From positions 307,759-371,758 of the forward strand of contig CANMFO010000004.1 of the NCBI GenBank assembly GCA_947497245.1: a DNA stretch of 64,000 nt, in the 5' to 3' direction. The stretch's first letter is position 1. Each line of letters begins with the position of its first letter. The position numbers were made by a program, and so were the translations under genes. The stretch is from an uncultured Flavobacteriaceae bacterium (GTDB taxonomy: Bacteria; Bacteroidota; Bacteroidia; Flavobacteriales; Flavobacteriaceae). The notes under the pieces were generated by a model. It had not been told where the DNA came from. It worked only from the letters and a program-made list of their open reading frames with translations, and made no database searches. Below, in pieces: positions 25,879 through 34,380 of the stretch.

Positions 25879-28800
25879 TTAATTGGGGCCAGGAGCTTTT
25901 TTGTTTAATAGCCAAAAAGCAATTGCAAGAATTGGAATTAAGCCCAACAAATACCAAAACCAATTTTGGGAGGCAGACAATTCAATGGGTGAAGTATTGC
26001 CCATTAAAACAAGACCTGCCCAGTATTGGGGATGTAAGGCCCTATCCCTCGCATTTTTTAAATAATCCAGTTTCGCCAAGCGTAAAGCCTCATCTTTGTG
26101 CCTGTCATCTTCTAGGTACCCATAAAAATATTCCAGTATTTGTGAACTTGACTGTTCGTCAATTTGCCACAGACTCGTCAAAATACTCTCACTGCCTGCA
26201 TAATTGAAGGCATGGGCCAAAGAAATCATTCCCTCACCGGGTTGATAACTAGGTTTGCCTGTCTCGCAGGCCGTAAGAATTGCCAAATTAGAACTCAGAT
26301 TTTGATTATAAATTTCGTAGGTGTAAAGGTAGTTGTCATTAATATTGGTAGTGTCGGTAACATCTTTTGCAAATACCAAACGGGACAACTCCGGACTGCT
26401 GTTGTTGGATTCAGCATGTGTGCCAATGTGAATAATCTTGTGCTCGTTTGCCGTATTGCTAAATATGGCTTTTGAGGCGTTTTCATTTAAAAAAGACTTT
26501 CCCCCAAACCGTTTTGAGAATCTTTTTGCAATATCAGCACTAAAAGGTTGTGGTAGTAGGGTCAGGTATGTTTTGTCCAAATTAATGGAATCACTAATGG
26601 CCAGCTCATACTTTTTCTTCATACTTTCATCAAAAGTTGGGGCGTAGGCAACAAAATCTTCTTCAAACTCCAGAGTAAGTCGACTATCATCAAGAAGTAA
26701 AAGGCTGTAATTGTATGCAAGGTTGTGTTTGCTCAACAAACTTTCATCGAACAACCCACCAAAAGAATTGATTTTTTCAGGTGTCAATAGCTCAAAACTT
26801 AAATTGAACAATTCTTGGTCAGGAAAAATAATCACGTTTTTAGTGTTTATTTTGTCTTCTATTGGTTTCCAAAGTAATTGGTATAAATTGAAGAGACATT
26901 CAGAAACTTCATCAATATTTTTTTGGTGATCGGAAACAACTTCGATGCAATTGGTGGAAAAGTCAGTTGATAATGGAACAATTTCCATGCTGTTATGAGT
27001 TATTACTGCCACATTGAGATTATTCCCTAAAAATAAGTATCGCAAAAGGGTAGAGTTGCTTCCGATGTTTTTCTGTAGGTTATTTAAGGGTGTCAGGACC
27101 GTTTTGTATCTCATTTCATAATATTCCGGATAACTCTTTTTTAAGGTCGTCAGATATTTTTCCCATTCAGCAATATTTTCCTTCCAATCATTGACATCGA
27201 ATTGGGTTTCACCTTTAAGATTGAAAAACGAATTTATGGCGGTACGCAATTCGTTTTCCTTTTCCCGGACACTAGCAGGTGCGAGCTGGTTTCCTGAAAG
27301 ATTTAATCTTGAGCGAATTCTATGATAGATTGAAGATTCGTGAAGTTCAATGATTTTTTCGGCATATTTTTTTTCTTTGGTATTTTCATAAAGTCTCTGA
27401 TATATTTTTTTGCCGAAATCGAATAGTTCTTTGCTATTTTCCAGGAGTAGATTTAAATCTTCTTCTGTTGTAACCAGTGATTTTCTTTTTTCGATGCTCT
27501 CAAGAGCCTTATCTACTACGGCAATGGTATTGCTTAAACTCTTGACAGATTTGATAGAATCTGTTTCGTAGTTGGCCTTTGTGAGATAAAGTAACAATTT
27601 GAGCTCATTTGGACTGAAAAATTCTTCCGAAATTATATTGGTGGAATTCTTCATTTGATAAGAATCTAAGACTTGATCGCTCAGCTCAATAGTTTTATCA
27701 TAATCTTTCTTGTCAAAGAGAATTTCCACTTTTGCTATGCGGACTTCATTTGACAGGAAGCTATTTTCACCATAACTCGAAATGACTTTTGACAATGTTT
27801 GATCGACTATTTTTTCACTTTTATTGTATTCCTCTAGATTCGCATAAGTTTTAGCAAGATTGATCAGTGTATAAACCTCATTTTGACCAAAACCCTGTTC
27901 ATTACTGTTTTTATATGCCTCAACAGTTTTTTCATAATTGATGGAAGCTTGGGAGTAATCACCATTTTGGTAGGCTAGATCACCTAGTGTTCCATAAAGG
28001 TTGGCTTTGTATGAAAAGTTATCGCCCGGTATTGAATTCAAAGAAGCTTCAGCTTCCTCCAAATAGGCTTCAGCTTTTTTTAGATCAGTGTTGTATAAAA
28101 GTGATTCACCCATCATCAAAGCTGCACCAAAATATTGTATCGTATTTCTTAAAAAGTGTTTTTTGGCATGGTTGTAGCCAAGCATAGCAATTCGCGTTGC
28201 CCTTTGTTTATCTCCTAAATCAGAGTAAAGGCTGCCTAAATTTCTATAGGCTATGGTAAGGTTGCCGTGAACTTTTTCCGTAAGAGGGTGGTTATTGGTT
28301 TTTCGTAAAAAAGCATTGTTATGGCCAATTGATTTTAAAGTGAATTGCATGGCATCATCAAAATTTCCTGCAGTCTGTTTGACCATAAACCAATTTCCAT
28401 AAATGGTGCCAAGCAGATAATCGGTTTGTTCTGGGTCATCATTCGTTCTATCCACCGCTTTCATTGCCTTTTCGAAGTAATGATCTGCACTATCTGGCAA
28501 GGAACTAAAATGCATGAGAGCTCCTTTGTAGTTATAAATTCTTGGAGCTAAGGGAAAGGTTTTGTTGCTGTTTTTTCGAATTAGATCAAGTGCGTTGTCA
28601 GTATGTGCCACCAATTTTTGGAAGTCACCCATCTTTAAGCCCAATTCACCTAAATGGTATTCGGATTCTACCATCCGATCGACGTCAACCAAATCCTCAG
28701 CCAAACTATTTGCCTTTTCCAAATATTTTTGAGCATTGAACACGGTACCTTGGTCGATGTGCATTAGGCCCATCCCCAAATTAGCTTCATAGGCAATGGA

Positions 28801-29103
28801 ATCATTGATCTTACGGGAATCTATCTTAGAAAACAATCTTAGTGCTTTGTCAAATTTGGTTTCTTGATTCAGCAAAAACTCAATCTTACCAGTGGGATAG
28901 ACCAAATGCCCCATTAAAGCATTTCCAGGTTTGGCAACTTCCTTTTGAAGTATGTTTTGGGCATCGGAAAACTTATTTGAAGCGATTAGGCTGTCAATGG
29001 TTTTCAATACTTTGTTTTGCTGAGCGTTTGTCAAAAGTGCACAAAACAAACAAACTATGTAAATTAATGGATGGGCAATTAACGGCATTTTGCCAAATTT
29101 CAT
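25879..29103 (-). CDS. Exported TPR-CHAT caspase-like protease
   Basis: CHAT domains are caspase-like cysteine peptidases. This 1074-residue protein has a signal peptide (ending LLTNAQQ, residue 28), about 500 residues of tetratricopeptide repeats, a linker with charged helices, and a C-terminal CHAT domain with the dyad His896 (HIGTHAES) and Cys946 (ILTACETG), then ESILTSLWQID and YWAGLVLMG motifs. One membrane helix (FWYLLGLIPILAIAFWLL) and a lysine tail end it. The topology therefore places protease and TPRs in the periplasm, tethered to the inner membrane. Its start overlaps the stop of the membrane TPR protein by 4 bp. It is most likely controlled by, or acts on, the sigma/anti-sigma pair encoded just upstream. 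Confidence 0.86.
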   Translation of the reverse strand: MKFGKMPLIAHPLIYIVCLFCALLTNAQQNKVLKTIDSLIASNKFSDAQNILQKEVAKPGNALMGHLVYPTGKIEFLLNQETKFDKALRLFSKIDSRKINDSIAYEANLGMGLMHIDQGTVFNAQKYLEKANSLAEDLVDVDRMVESEYHLGELGLKMGDFQKLVAHTDNALDLIRKNSNKTFPLAPRIYNYKGALMHFSSLPDSADHYFEKAMKAVDRTNDDPEQTDYLLGTIYGNWFMVKQTAGNFDDAMQFTLKSIGHNNAFLRKTNNHPLTEKVHGNLTIAYRNLGSLYSDLGDKQRATRIAMLGYNHAKKHFLRNTIQYFGAALMMGESLLYNTDLKKAEAYLEEAEASLNSIPGDNFSYKANLYGTLGDLAYQNGDYSQASINYEKTVEAYKNSNEQGFGQNEVYTLINLAKTYANLEEYNKSEKIVDQTLSKVISSYGENSFLSNEVRIAKVEILFDKKDYDKTIELSDQVLDSYQMKNSTNIISEEFFSPNELKLLLYLTKANYETDSIKSVKSLSNTIAVVDKALESIEKRKSLVTTEEDLNLLLENSKELFDFGKKIYQRLYENTKEKKYAEKIIELHESSIYHRIRSRLNLSGNQLAPASVREKENELRTAINSFFNLKGETQFDVNDWKENIAEWEKYLTTLKKSYPEYYEMRYKTVLTPLNNLQKNIGSNSTLLRYLFLGNNLNVAVITHNSMEIVPLSTDFSTNCIEVVSDHQKNIDEVSECLFNLYQLLWKPIEDKINTKNVIIFPDQELFNLSFELLTPEKINSFGGLFDESLLSKHNLAYNYSLLLLDDSRLTLEFEEDFVAYAPTFDESMKKKYELAISDSINLDKTYLTLLPQPFSADIAKRFSKRFGGKSFLNENASKAIFSNTANEHKIIHIGTHAESNNSSPELSRLVFAKDVTDTTNINDNYLYTYEIYNQNLSSNLAILTACETGKPSYQPGEGMISLAHAFNYAGSESILTSLWQIDEQSSSQILEYFYGYLEDDRHKDEALRLAKLDYLKNARDRALHPQYWAGLVLMGNTSPIELSASQNWFWYLLGLIPILAIAFWLLNKKAPGPN

Positions 29104-29825
29104 TCTTGAATTTTTGTGATTAGGCCTTTACTTCTGTTGTCTGAAACCATTTCTAAGTGCTTGATGGCTTCAGGGACATTATTTTTTTTTAATAGACCGA
29201 GGGCCATATAATACCTGGCTTCTTTGTGGAATGGAGATGTTTGTGATTTGAGTGTATTCTTGAAAAAGTCAATGGCCTCGGCAGTGTTGCCATTTGCTAG
29301 ATGTGCATTGCCCAAAAAGTAGTTTAAGGTGTCATTATCCGGTTTTATGCTTTTTAGCTTCTCCCATTTTTCAATAGCAATATCGTACTCGCCTCGTTTA
29401 TAGTCGACCATGGCTTCGTAAAAAGGGTAGTTATCAATTTCACCCATAACTGTCGGTAGTCCAGGGTCTGGAGAAAAATATTCATAATACAACTTCTCGT
29501 TATGACTTTGACGGTTAAAAAACCAAATTCCCACAGCAACAAGAACCGCTACACTCGCAGCTATGCGATAGCGATTAAAATTGGTTCTGTTCAACTTGAC
29601 CTTCTCATTAAACCCTTCATGAAAGGATTCCAATACATTTCTTAAGCCGTCCTCTTCCGCAGTCACAAAAAGTTCCTTAAACTCATTAAATCGTTCCTTT
29701 AAAACTTCGTTTTTATCTAATTTCTGATGGAATTCTACTTCTTTTGATGCACTCATATGACCAAGTAGGAACCTTTCAAATTCTTCTACTTGTTCTTGGG
29801 ATATGAATTTGGAGGCGTTATCCAT
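29100..29825 (-). CDS. Membrane TPR protein, putative anti-sigma factor
   Basis: A 241-residue single-pass protein: a cytoplasmic helical N-terminal part (1-80; ISQEQVEEFERFLLGHMS resembles the start of anti-sigma domains in Bacteroidota), one membrane helix (about 86-103) and a periplasmic domain with about three TPRs (136-235; EAMVDYKRGEYDIAIEKW, LGNAHLANGNTAEAIDFF, YYMALGLLKKNNVPEAI). Its start overlaps the sigma-factor stop by 8 bp and its stop overlaps the CHAT start by 4 bp. Position and topology suggest it holds the sigma factor at the membrane and senses or is cut by the periplasmic TPR-CHAT protease. The anti-sigma role is inferred. Confidence 0.72.
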   Translation of the reverse strand: MDNASKFISQEQVEEFERFLLGHMSASKEVEFHQKLDKNEVLKERFNEFKELFVTAEEDGLRNVLESFHEGFNEKVKLNRTNFNRYRIAASVAVLVAVGIWFFNRQSHNEKLYYEYFSPDPGLPTVMGEIDNYPFYEAMVDYKRGEYDIAIEKWEKLKSIKPDNDTLNYFLGNAHLANGNTAEAIDFFKNTLKSQTSPFHKEARYYMALGLLKKNNVPEAIKHLEMVSDNRSKGLITKIQE

Positions 29826-30393
29826 TATTTCTTAATTCTAAACTTAGGTTACGAAGCCTTTCCATACACCGGTATTTTTGATTACGGGCAGATGTTGAGG
29901 CAATTTTTAATTCCATGGAAATCTCAGCCATGGATTTTCGTTCAAAATAGAAAAGCCGCAAAAGGTTTTTGCAATTTTCCCCAAGCTTACCGATAGCTTT
30001 TTGTAGAATTATTTTTTTTGATTCTTCTGCATTCTGGTCAATTACTTCTTCATCAGGCAAAACGGACAAATTTGAAAAATTATTTGTAACTACCATTTTT
30101 TTGAAGTTTGAAGATCTCAAAAAGTCTATCCATTTGTTTTTGGCTATGGTCAACAGATAACCTTCTACATTGCTGTTATCTGAAATTTTGTCCTCCTTTA
30201 TATTTCGCCAGCAGGCGACAAATGCCTCCTGAAAGACATCTTTTGCATGCGCCTCATTGCCACTGTTTTTCAGTGCATAACTACTGAATTTGAGAAATAG
30301 GTTTTGATATACCTTTCGCATAACTTTTTGATCGTTGCGTTTAAAGGCCATAACCACATTTTCACCTTTTTGGTTTAATGCATTTCTCCCCAT
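29818..30393 (-). CDS. ECF-type RNA polymerase sigma factor
   Basis: A 191-residue sigma-70 family protein with region 2 (FQEAFVACWRNIKED, core-binding and -10 recognition) and region 4 (LLRLFYFERKSMAEISMELK helix-turn-helix, -35 recognition), linked by about 40 residues. This is the ECF architecture. The ATG at 30393 is only 3 bp after the stop of the 1327-residue export protein; a second in-frame ATG at 30351 gives the more usual N-terminus MAFKRNDQKVM. Either way translation is likely coupled to the Pel-like operon. A TPR anti-sigma-like gene overlaps its end by 8 bp. Confidence 0.88.
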   Translation of the reverse strand: MGRNALNQKGENVVMAFKRNDQKVMRKVYQNLFLKFSSYALKNSGNEAHAKDVFQEAFVACWRNIKEDKISDNSNVEGYLLTIAKNKWIDFLRSSNFKKMVVTNNFSNLSVLPDEEVIDQNAEESKKIILQKAIGKLGENCKNLLRLFYFERKSMAEISMELKIASTSARNQKYRCMERLRNLSLELRNNG

Positions 30394-30396
30394 ACT

Positions 30397-33300
30397 TTAT
30401 TTAAAATGATATCTTATACCGAGACTAAAGGCGTTTGAAAAGAAATTTTCAAGAGTATAAAATTCATAGCTTCCAATGAAACGCAGATAATCCAAAACAC
30501 TAAAGTGGAAATTTCCAGAATATCGTTCAAAACTTGGCTCGCCTTGGTTTTCATAAAATGATGATGCGCTGGTTCGAAAGAAAAAACCGTCTTTTTCATT
30601 ACCTAATGTTAATGATATACCACCCCCAACATAAAATCGATTATCTGCCGACCAATAAGGAAATCCATCTCGATTGTCATCGCTGGCCACACCGTATGAT
30701 ATCTCGGCCAAAGGACTAAACGCCAATGATTTTGATACTTTTAAATTATATTCAAACCTAGTTTGAAGCACTGCCATAAAATTAGCATCGCTGAAATAAC
30801 TACCCTCAAAGGTAGTAAAATGTTTGAATTTTGGGAATATGGTTCCTTGTGCATAACCCTCCAACAAAGTATGATAAAGCTGCCTAATGTATCCAGGCGC
30901 GTTTTGTACAGGTCGATGCAACGTATTTAGAGAATAGTAGTCGCTCTCTTTTGAAAATCCAACACCAACACCCAAATGATAAAAAAATTGATCTCCATTG
31001 CTCTCTACCGCCAATTCTGTTTTTAAATTGATTTTTTTGTTTTCACTTGTTTCAAATTTATATGAAATTCCGTAGAGATTTCTTTGCTGATTTTCATTCT
31101 CTTCCTCAACAAAACGTATCGGAAAAACTATTCCGTTTGTTGCAGATATTGCGTGAAGATTTCTTTTTTTGTCCTGTAATTGATAGCCAAAGAAAAACTT
31201 TAGAAGGGTGGGGTCGAATCTGTCATTTACGGATTGGCCCTCAGAAATCAGATCGTTCCCTTTTTGCTTCCGCAATTTTTCCGTGATTTTTTTTTTGGTC
31301 CCCTCTGGAAAATAAAACGGATAACTTTTGATCAAATTCCCTTGATCGACCATTTCCAAAAATGATAAATGTTCGTTAAGCTGTGTCCGTAATTCTTTGA
31401 ATTTTTTCTTATCCTTAATTTCTCCTAAAATATTCGCTGCTTGCTCTAGTTTTCCTAAGTATATGAATATTTTGGCCATATGGTGTTTTGTTGGCCCGTC
31501 ATAGGGATGTTTTGAAATATGATGATCATAATGTTTTATTAGATCGGATGTTTTTTCATTTTCATAGAGATAAGTAAGCATTTTTTTGATTGGAATCGAA
31601 TTAGCACATTTTGCCCAAGCCAAAGCTTTTTTGTAATTGGAATGGTCTCCGAAAAAAACAGCGATCTGATCGGCAATTTCGGAAAGCGCGTTATTGCACG
31701 TCGGTTCTTTTTCAAGTTCTTCCAAGGATCTCTCTACATTGTTGCTCATTAGTAAAGTAAAATAAGTCGAGGGATCTTCTTGTTTTATATTTAAAAAACC
31801 TTCAGTTCTTACAAGCCAGTAATCTCTTGTGTTTTTATCAATACTATTTGAACATTCTGCCCAAAGCAATGCATTGTCATATTGCAAATTATCAGCATAA
31901 AACTGGGCCAATCTTGCAGAAAGGTTTTGTAAGCCCGCTTCACAAGGCTTAAATTTTTTTAGAATCCCAAATAGCCCTTGGTCATCACAATCCAATAAAA
32001 ATGACAAGTACTTAGCCCAATCTTCTTTTTGATTGGTACTTTGAGCAACCAGATTTAAAATAAACTTAGTTTTATCTATGTGGGCATTCGATTGAAAATT
32101 TTCTAAATATTCATACATTGCACCAACTCCTCCCATATTGTTGGATATCGCTCTCCACAACCATTTTTCATGCATGGATTCATCCGTCCAACCATTCTGC
32201 ATGCCGTATTTCCTTAGGGCCGAGACAAAAGAATCACTAGGGTTTTTCCTATAAAGGCTTTCCATAAACTCCCAAAACCTAGTTTGCTTATCTTGCCATA
32301 GCATCAATTCTGTATACCGATTGAACAACCTACCTGAAAATTTGCCATTTCGAATCATATATTCTTCAATGGCACTGCTAGCTTTCTCAAGCTCATTTTT
32401 ATGTATATGCTCTTCAACTCGCTCCATTAGGGGGAGCATTTTCAATTTGGTTTCAAAATAGTCCCTTTGATCGCCCAATACATTGGCGACTATGAATTTG
32501 TCTTCCAAAAAGCTTATGCCAGGGACTTCGATCAACTCGTCGGCGGTAATGAGTTGGTAGAGAAACCCCTTTGAAAGTGGCGTCTTGAAAATGGCCAAAA
32601 AATCTGAATTCAACTTTTTTTCAAAAAAATTGACATTTTCACCTTTTATGAAAACGAACCAACAGTACCTTGTTTTCTTGGATGTATTTTCACTGAACAA
32701 GAAGTTCGCTTCATCACTGTTCAATCGTTGATAAACTGAATAACGCCAATCTACCGTCAGCTCGGAGGCCTGAGTCCCTCCTAAGAACCTCGTAAAGGGG
32801 AATAGCTTTTTAAAGTCGGTCAATGACATATTAAGTTTATCGAGTAATCCTATCTTGCCCTTTGAACTGTGCCAAGGTAGGCCTCTACTATTTCGAAAGT
32901 CATAGCCGCCTTTTACAGCCAAATTACTTTCATCCGGTATCTGAAAAACATCGTCCGGATGTACGAAATGGGTCCAGATCCCAGTGTACAAAAAGGTTGA
33001 GTAAATGTCAAAAATTACATTTTCATCTAAATCATATCCACTGGATATCCGGGGAAAATCAAAAAATCCGTTATTCCATGGATCGGGACCAAATTCTCTA
33101 TCACCACCTTCTTCAAAGTCCCCCAAATACGTACTCATCATATATTTTAGTTCGGGCATAGCCTTGTTTAAGTGAAATAAGCCAACGCTATCTATTATAT
33201 TGGAAGGGGGTACATATGCCGTCGGCAGTGCGCCAAAACCATCAGTTGCCCATTTTTTTTTCACGGCCTCAAAAGCCGGAACTATGTAATTATTGTTCTT

Positions 33301-34380
33301 CCAGTTTTCTTTGGTCAAGGAAACATGATTGTACCCATGCAAACCTATTTCATGCCCATTTTTGGTTACGTCGCGAACCAACAGACTACTCAAGTCCATT
33401 TCCGCTCCAGCAACTCTTGATTTATTGAGTTGCCATTCTTTAAAGGAGAATGGTGGATTGGTCCTGTTCCGATAATCAAAGGCAGGAAAAGCCGTATAGA
33501 CAATATTGTGTTCATCCGCAAGCTTTTTCATGTCGGGCCACCATATTTGATCGACATATTGTTTGAAGGTGAGGTTCATATTGGTTTTCACCGGTTCCTT
33601 ATAAATATCATACAATGGGGCTGGAAAATCATCTAAGTGAATGCTGGCAACATTTGCCACAGGGTAAGGTATTGACTCAAGACCTTGCAAAACCAAAGAA
33701 AACAATAAACCTCTGGTATCCTTTGAGAAAGATGCTTCGGTATTATGGAGAATAACTCTACCATTGCCCCTTTTTACTGCGAGAATCAATGGATAAGACC
33801 TGTTTGAGGAACTTGTCGCCAAAATCTCAACACCACGGGTCTCAAAAGATGATAAGGGCATGCCTTTATGGTCTCCCTGTTCAATCGAAGCATGTTTCAA
33901 CCCAGGAATCAATTCAACATCAAAATAATAACCCGTACCCTTTACTAAATCTCGAAAATTGGCACCTAAATCCAGTCCCATTAGATAGGACATCCGAGGG
34001 TCATAACTGATGTTGGTCAAAACCAGATGTCCCCCCTTTGCCACAAATGACAATAAGGAGTCGAGTGATTGTTGGTTCAGTGCATAGGACTCGTCCAAAC
34101 AAACCACTTTAGCCGTTTCAGGAAGCTCTCCAATGGTCTTAAGATGTGATATTTTTTGATACTTCAGGGGTATTTTTGCATAGTCCCCAACGGCCTCAAG
34201 CTGTTTAAAACTTTGGTTCGATGCCGGATTTCCATTACCTATAAAAATAACCAATGGTGCTTCATTGCTTTTAGTGAGCTCTCCAAATTCATTGAACAGT
34301 ACTCTACCAGTGCCGCATGAAATCAAAAAAACCACCAAAAAACAACAAGAAAAGTATTCAACGTATTTTCTCATATTCAT
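30397..34380 (-). CDS. PelA-like deacetylase / TPR / outer-membrane barrel fusion (DUF2194)
   Basis: A 1327-residue lipoprotein (lipobox LISC, Cys22). Residues about 40-230 form a GATase-like Rossmann domain. Residues about 240-520 resemble DUF2194, a CE4-type polysaccharide deacetylase: IHLDDFP (His248, Asp250-Asp251) and GLHGYNHVS (His348, His352) are the likely metal/catalytic motifs. Helical TPR-like repeats follow (about 620-1060; LARFYADNLQYDNALLW type units). The last 240 residues are beta-strand-rich and end SLGIRYHFK, as an outer-membrane barrel. In Pseudomonas the deacetylase is in PelA, the TPR scaffold and barrel in PelB. Here the pieces appear joined in one chain. It overlaps the upstream membrane protein gene by 23 bp. 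It would deacetylate and export the polysaccharide across periplasm and outer membrane. Confidence 0.75.
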   Translation of the reverse strand: MNMRKYVEYFSCCFLVVFLISCGTGRVLFNEFGELTKSNEAPLVIFIGNGNPASNQSFKQLEAVGDYAKIPLKYQKISHLKTIGELPETAKVVCLDESYALNQQSLDSLLSFVAKGGHLVLTNISYDPRMSYLMGLDLGANFRDLVKGTGYYFDVELIPGLKHASIEQGDHKGMPLSSFETRGVEILATSSSNRSYPLILAVKRGNGRVILHNTEASFSKDTRGLLFSLVLQGLESIPYPVANVASIHLDDFPAPLYDIYKEPVKTNMNLTFKQYVDQIWWPDMKKLADEHNIVYTAFPAFDYRNRTNPPFSFKEWQLNKSRVAGAEMDLSSLLVRDVTKNGHEIGLHGYNHVSLTKENWKNNNYIVPAFEAVKKKWATDGFGALPTAYVPPSNIIDSVGLFHLNKAMPELKYMMSTYLGDFEEGGDREFGPDPWNNGFFDFPRISSGYDLDENVIFDIYSTFLYTGIWTHFVHPDDVFQIPDESNLAVKGGYDFRNSRGLPWHSSKGKIGLLDKLNMSLTDFKKLFPFTRFLGGTQASELTVDWRYSVYQRLNSDEANFLFSENTSKKTRYCWFVFIKGENVNFFEKKLNSDFLAIFKTPLSKGFLYQLITADELIEVPGISFLEDKFIVANVLGDQRDYFETKLKMLPLMERVEEHIHKNELEKASSAIEEYMIRNGKFSGRLFNRYTELMLWQDKQTRFWEFMESLYRKNPSDSFVSALRKYGMQNGWTDESMHEKWLWRAISNNMGGVGAMYEYLENFQSNAHIDKTKFILNLVAQSTNQKEDWAKYLSFLLDCDDQGLFGILKKFKPCEAGLQNLSARLAQFYADNLQYDNALLWAECSNSIDKNTRDYWLVRTEGFLNIKQEDPSTYFTLLMSNNVERSLEELEKEPTCNNALSEIADQIAVFFGDHSNYKKALAWAKCANSIPIKKMLTYLYENEKTSDLIKHYDHHISKHPYDGPTKHHMAKIFIYLGKLEQAANILGEIKDKKKFKELRTQLNEHLSFLEMVDQGNLIKSYPFYFPEGTKKKITEKLRKQKGNDLISEGQSVNDRFDPTLLKFFFGYQLQDKKRNLHAISATNGIVFPIRFVEEENENQQRNLYGISYKFETSENKKINLKTELAVESNGDQFFYHLGVGVGFSKESDYYSLNTLHRPVQNAPGYIRQLYHTLLEGYAQGTIFPKFKHFTTFEGSYFSDANFMAVLQTRFEYNLKVSKSLAFSPLAEISYGVASDDNRDGFPYWSADNRFYVGGGISLTLGNEKDGFFFRTSASSFYENQGEPSFERYSGNFHFSVLDYLRFIGSYEFYTLENFFSNAFSLGIRYHFK

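Noticed and set aside
25879-30393. Type III-E CRISPR (Craspase) locus
   Set aside because: The CHAT and sigma genes recall that system, but there is no gRAMP effector or CRISPR array, and this CHAT protein carries a signal peptide.
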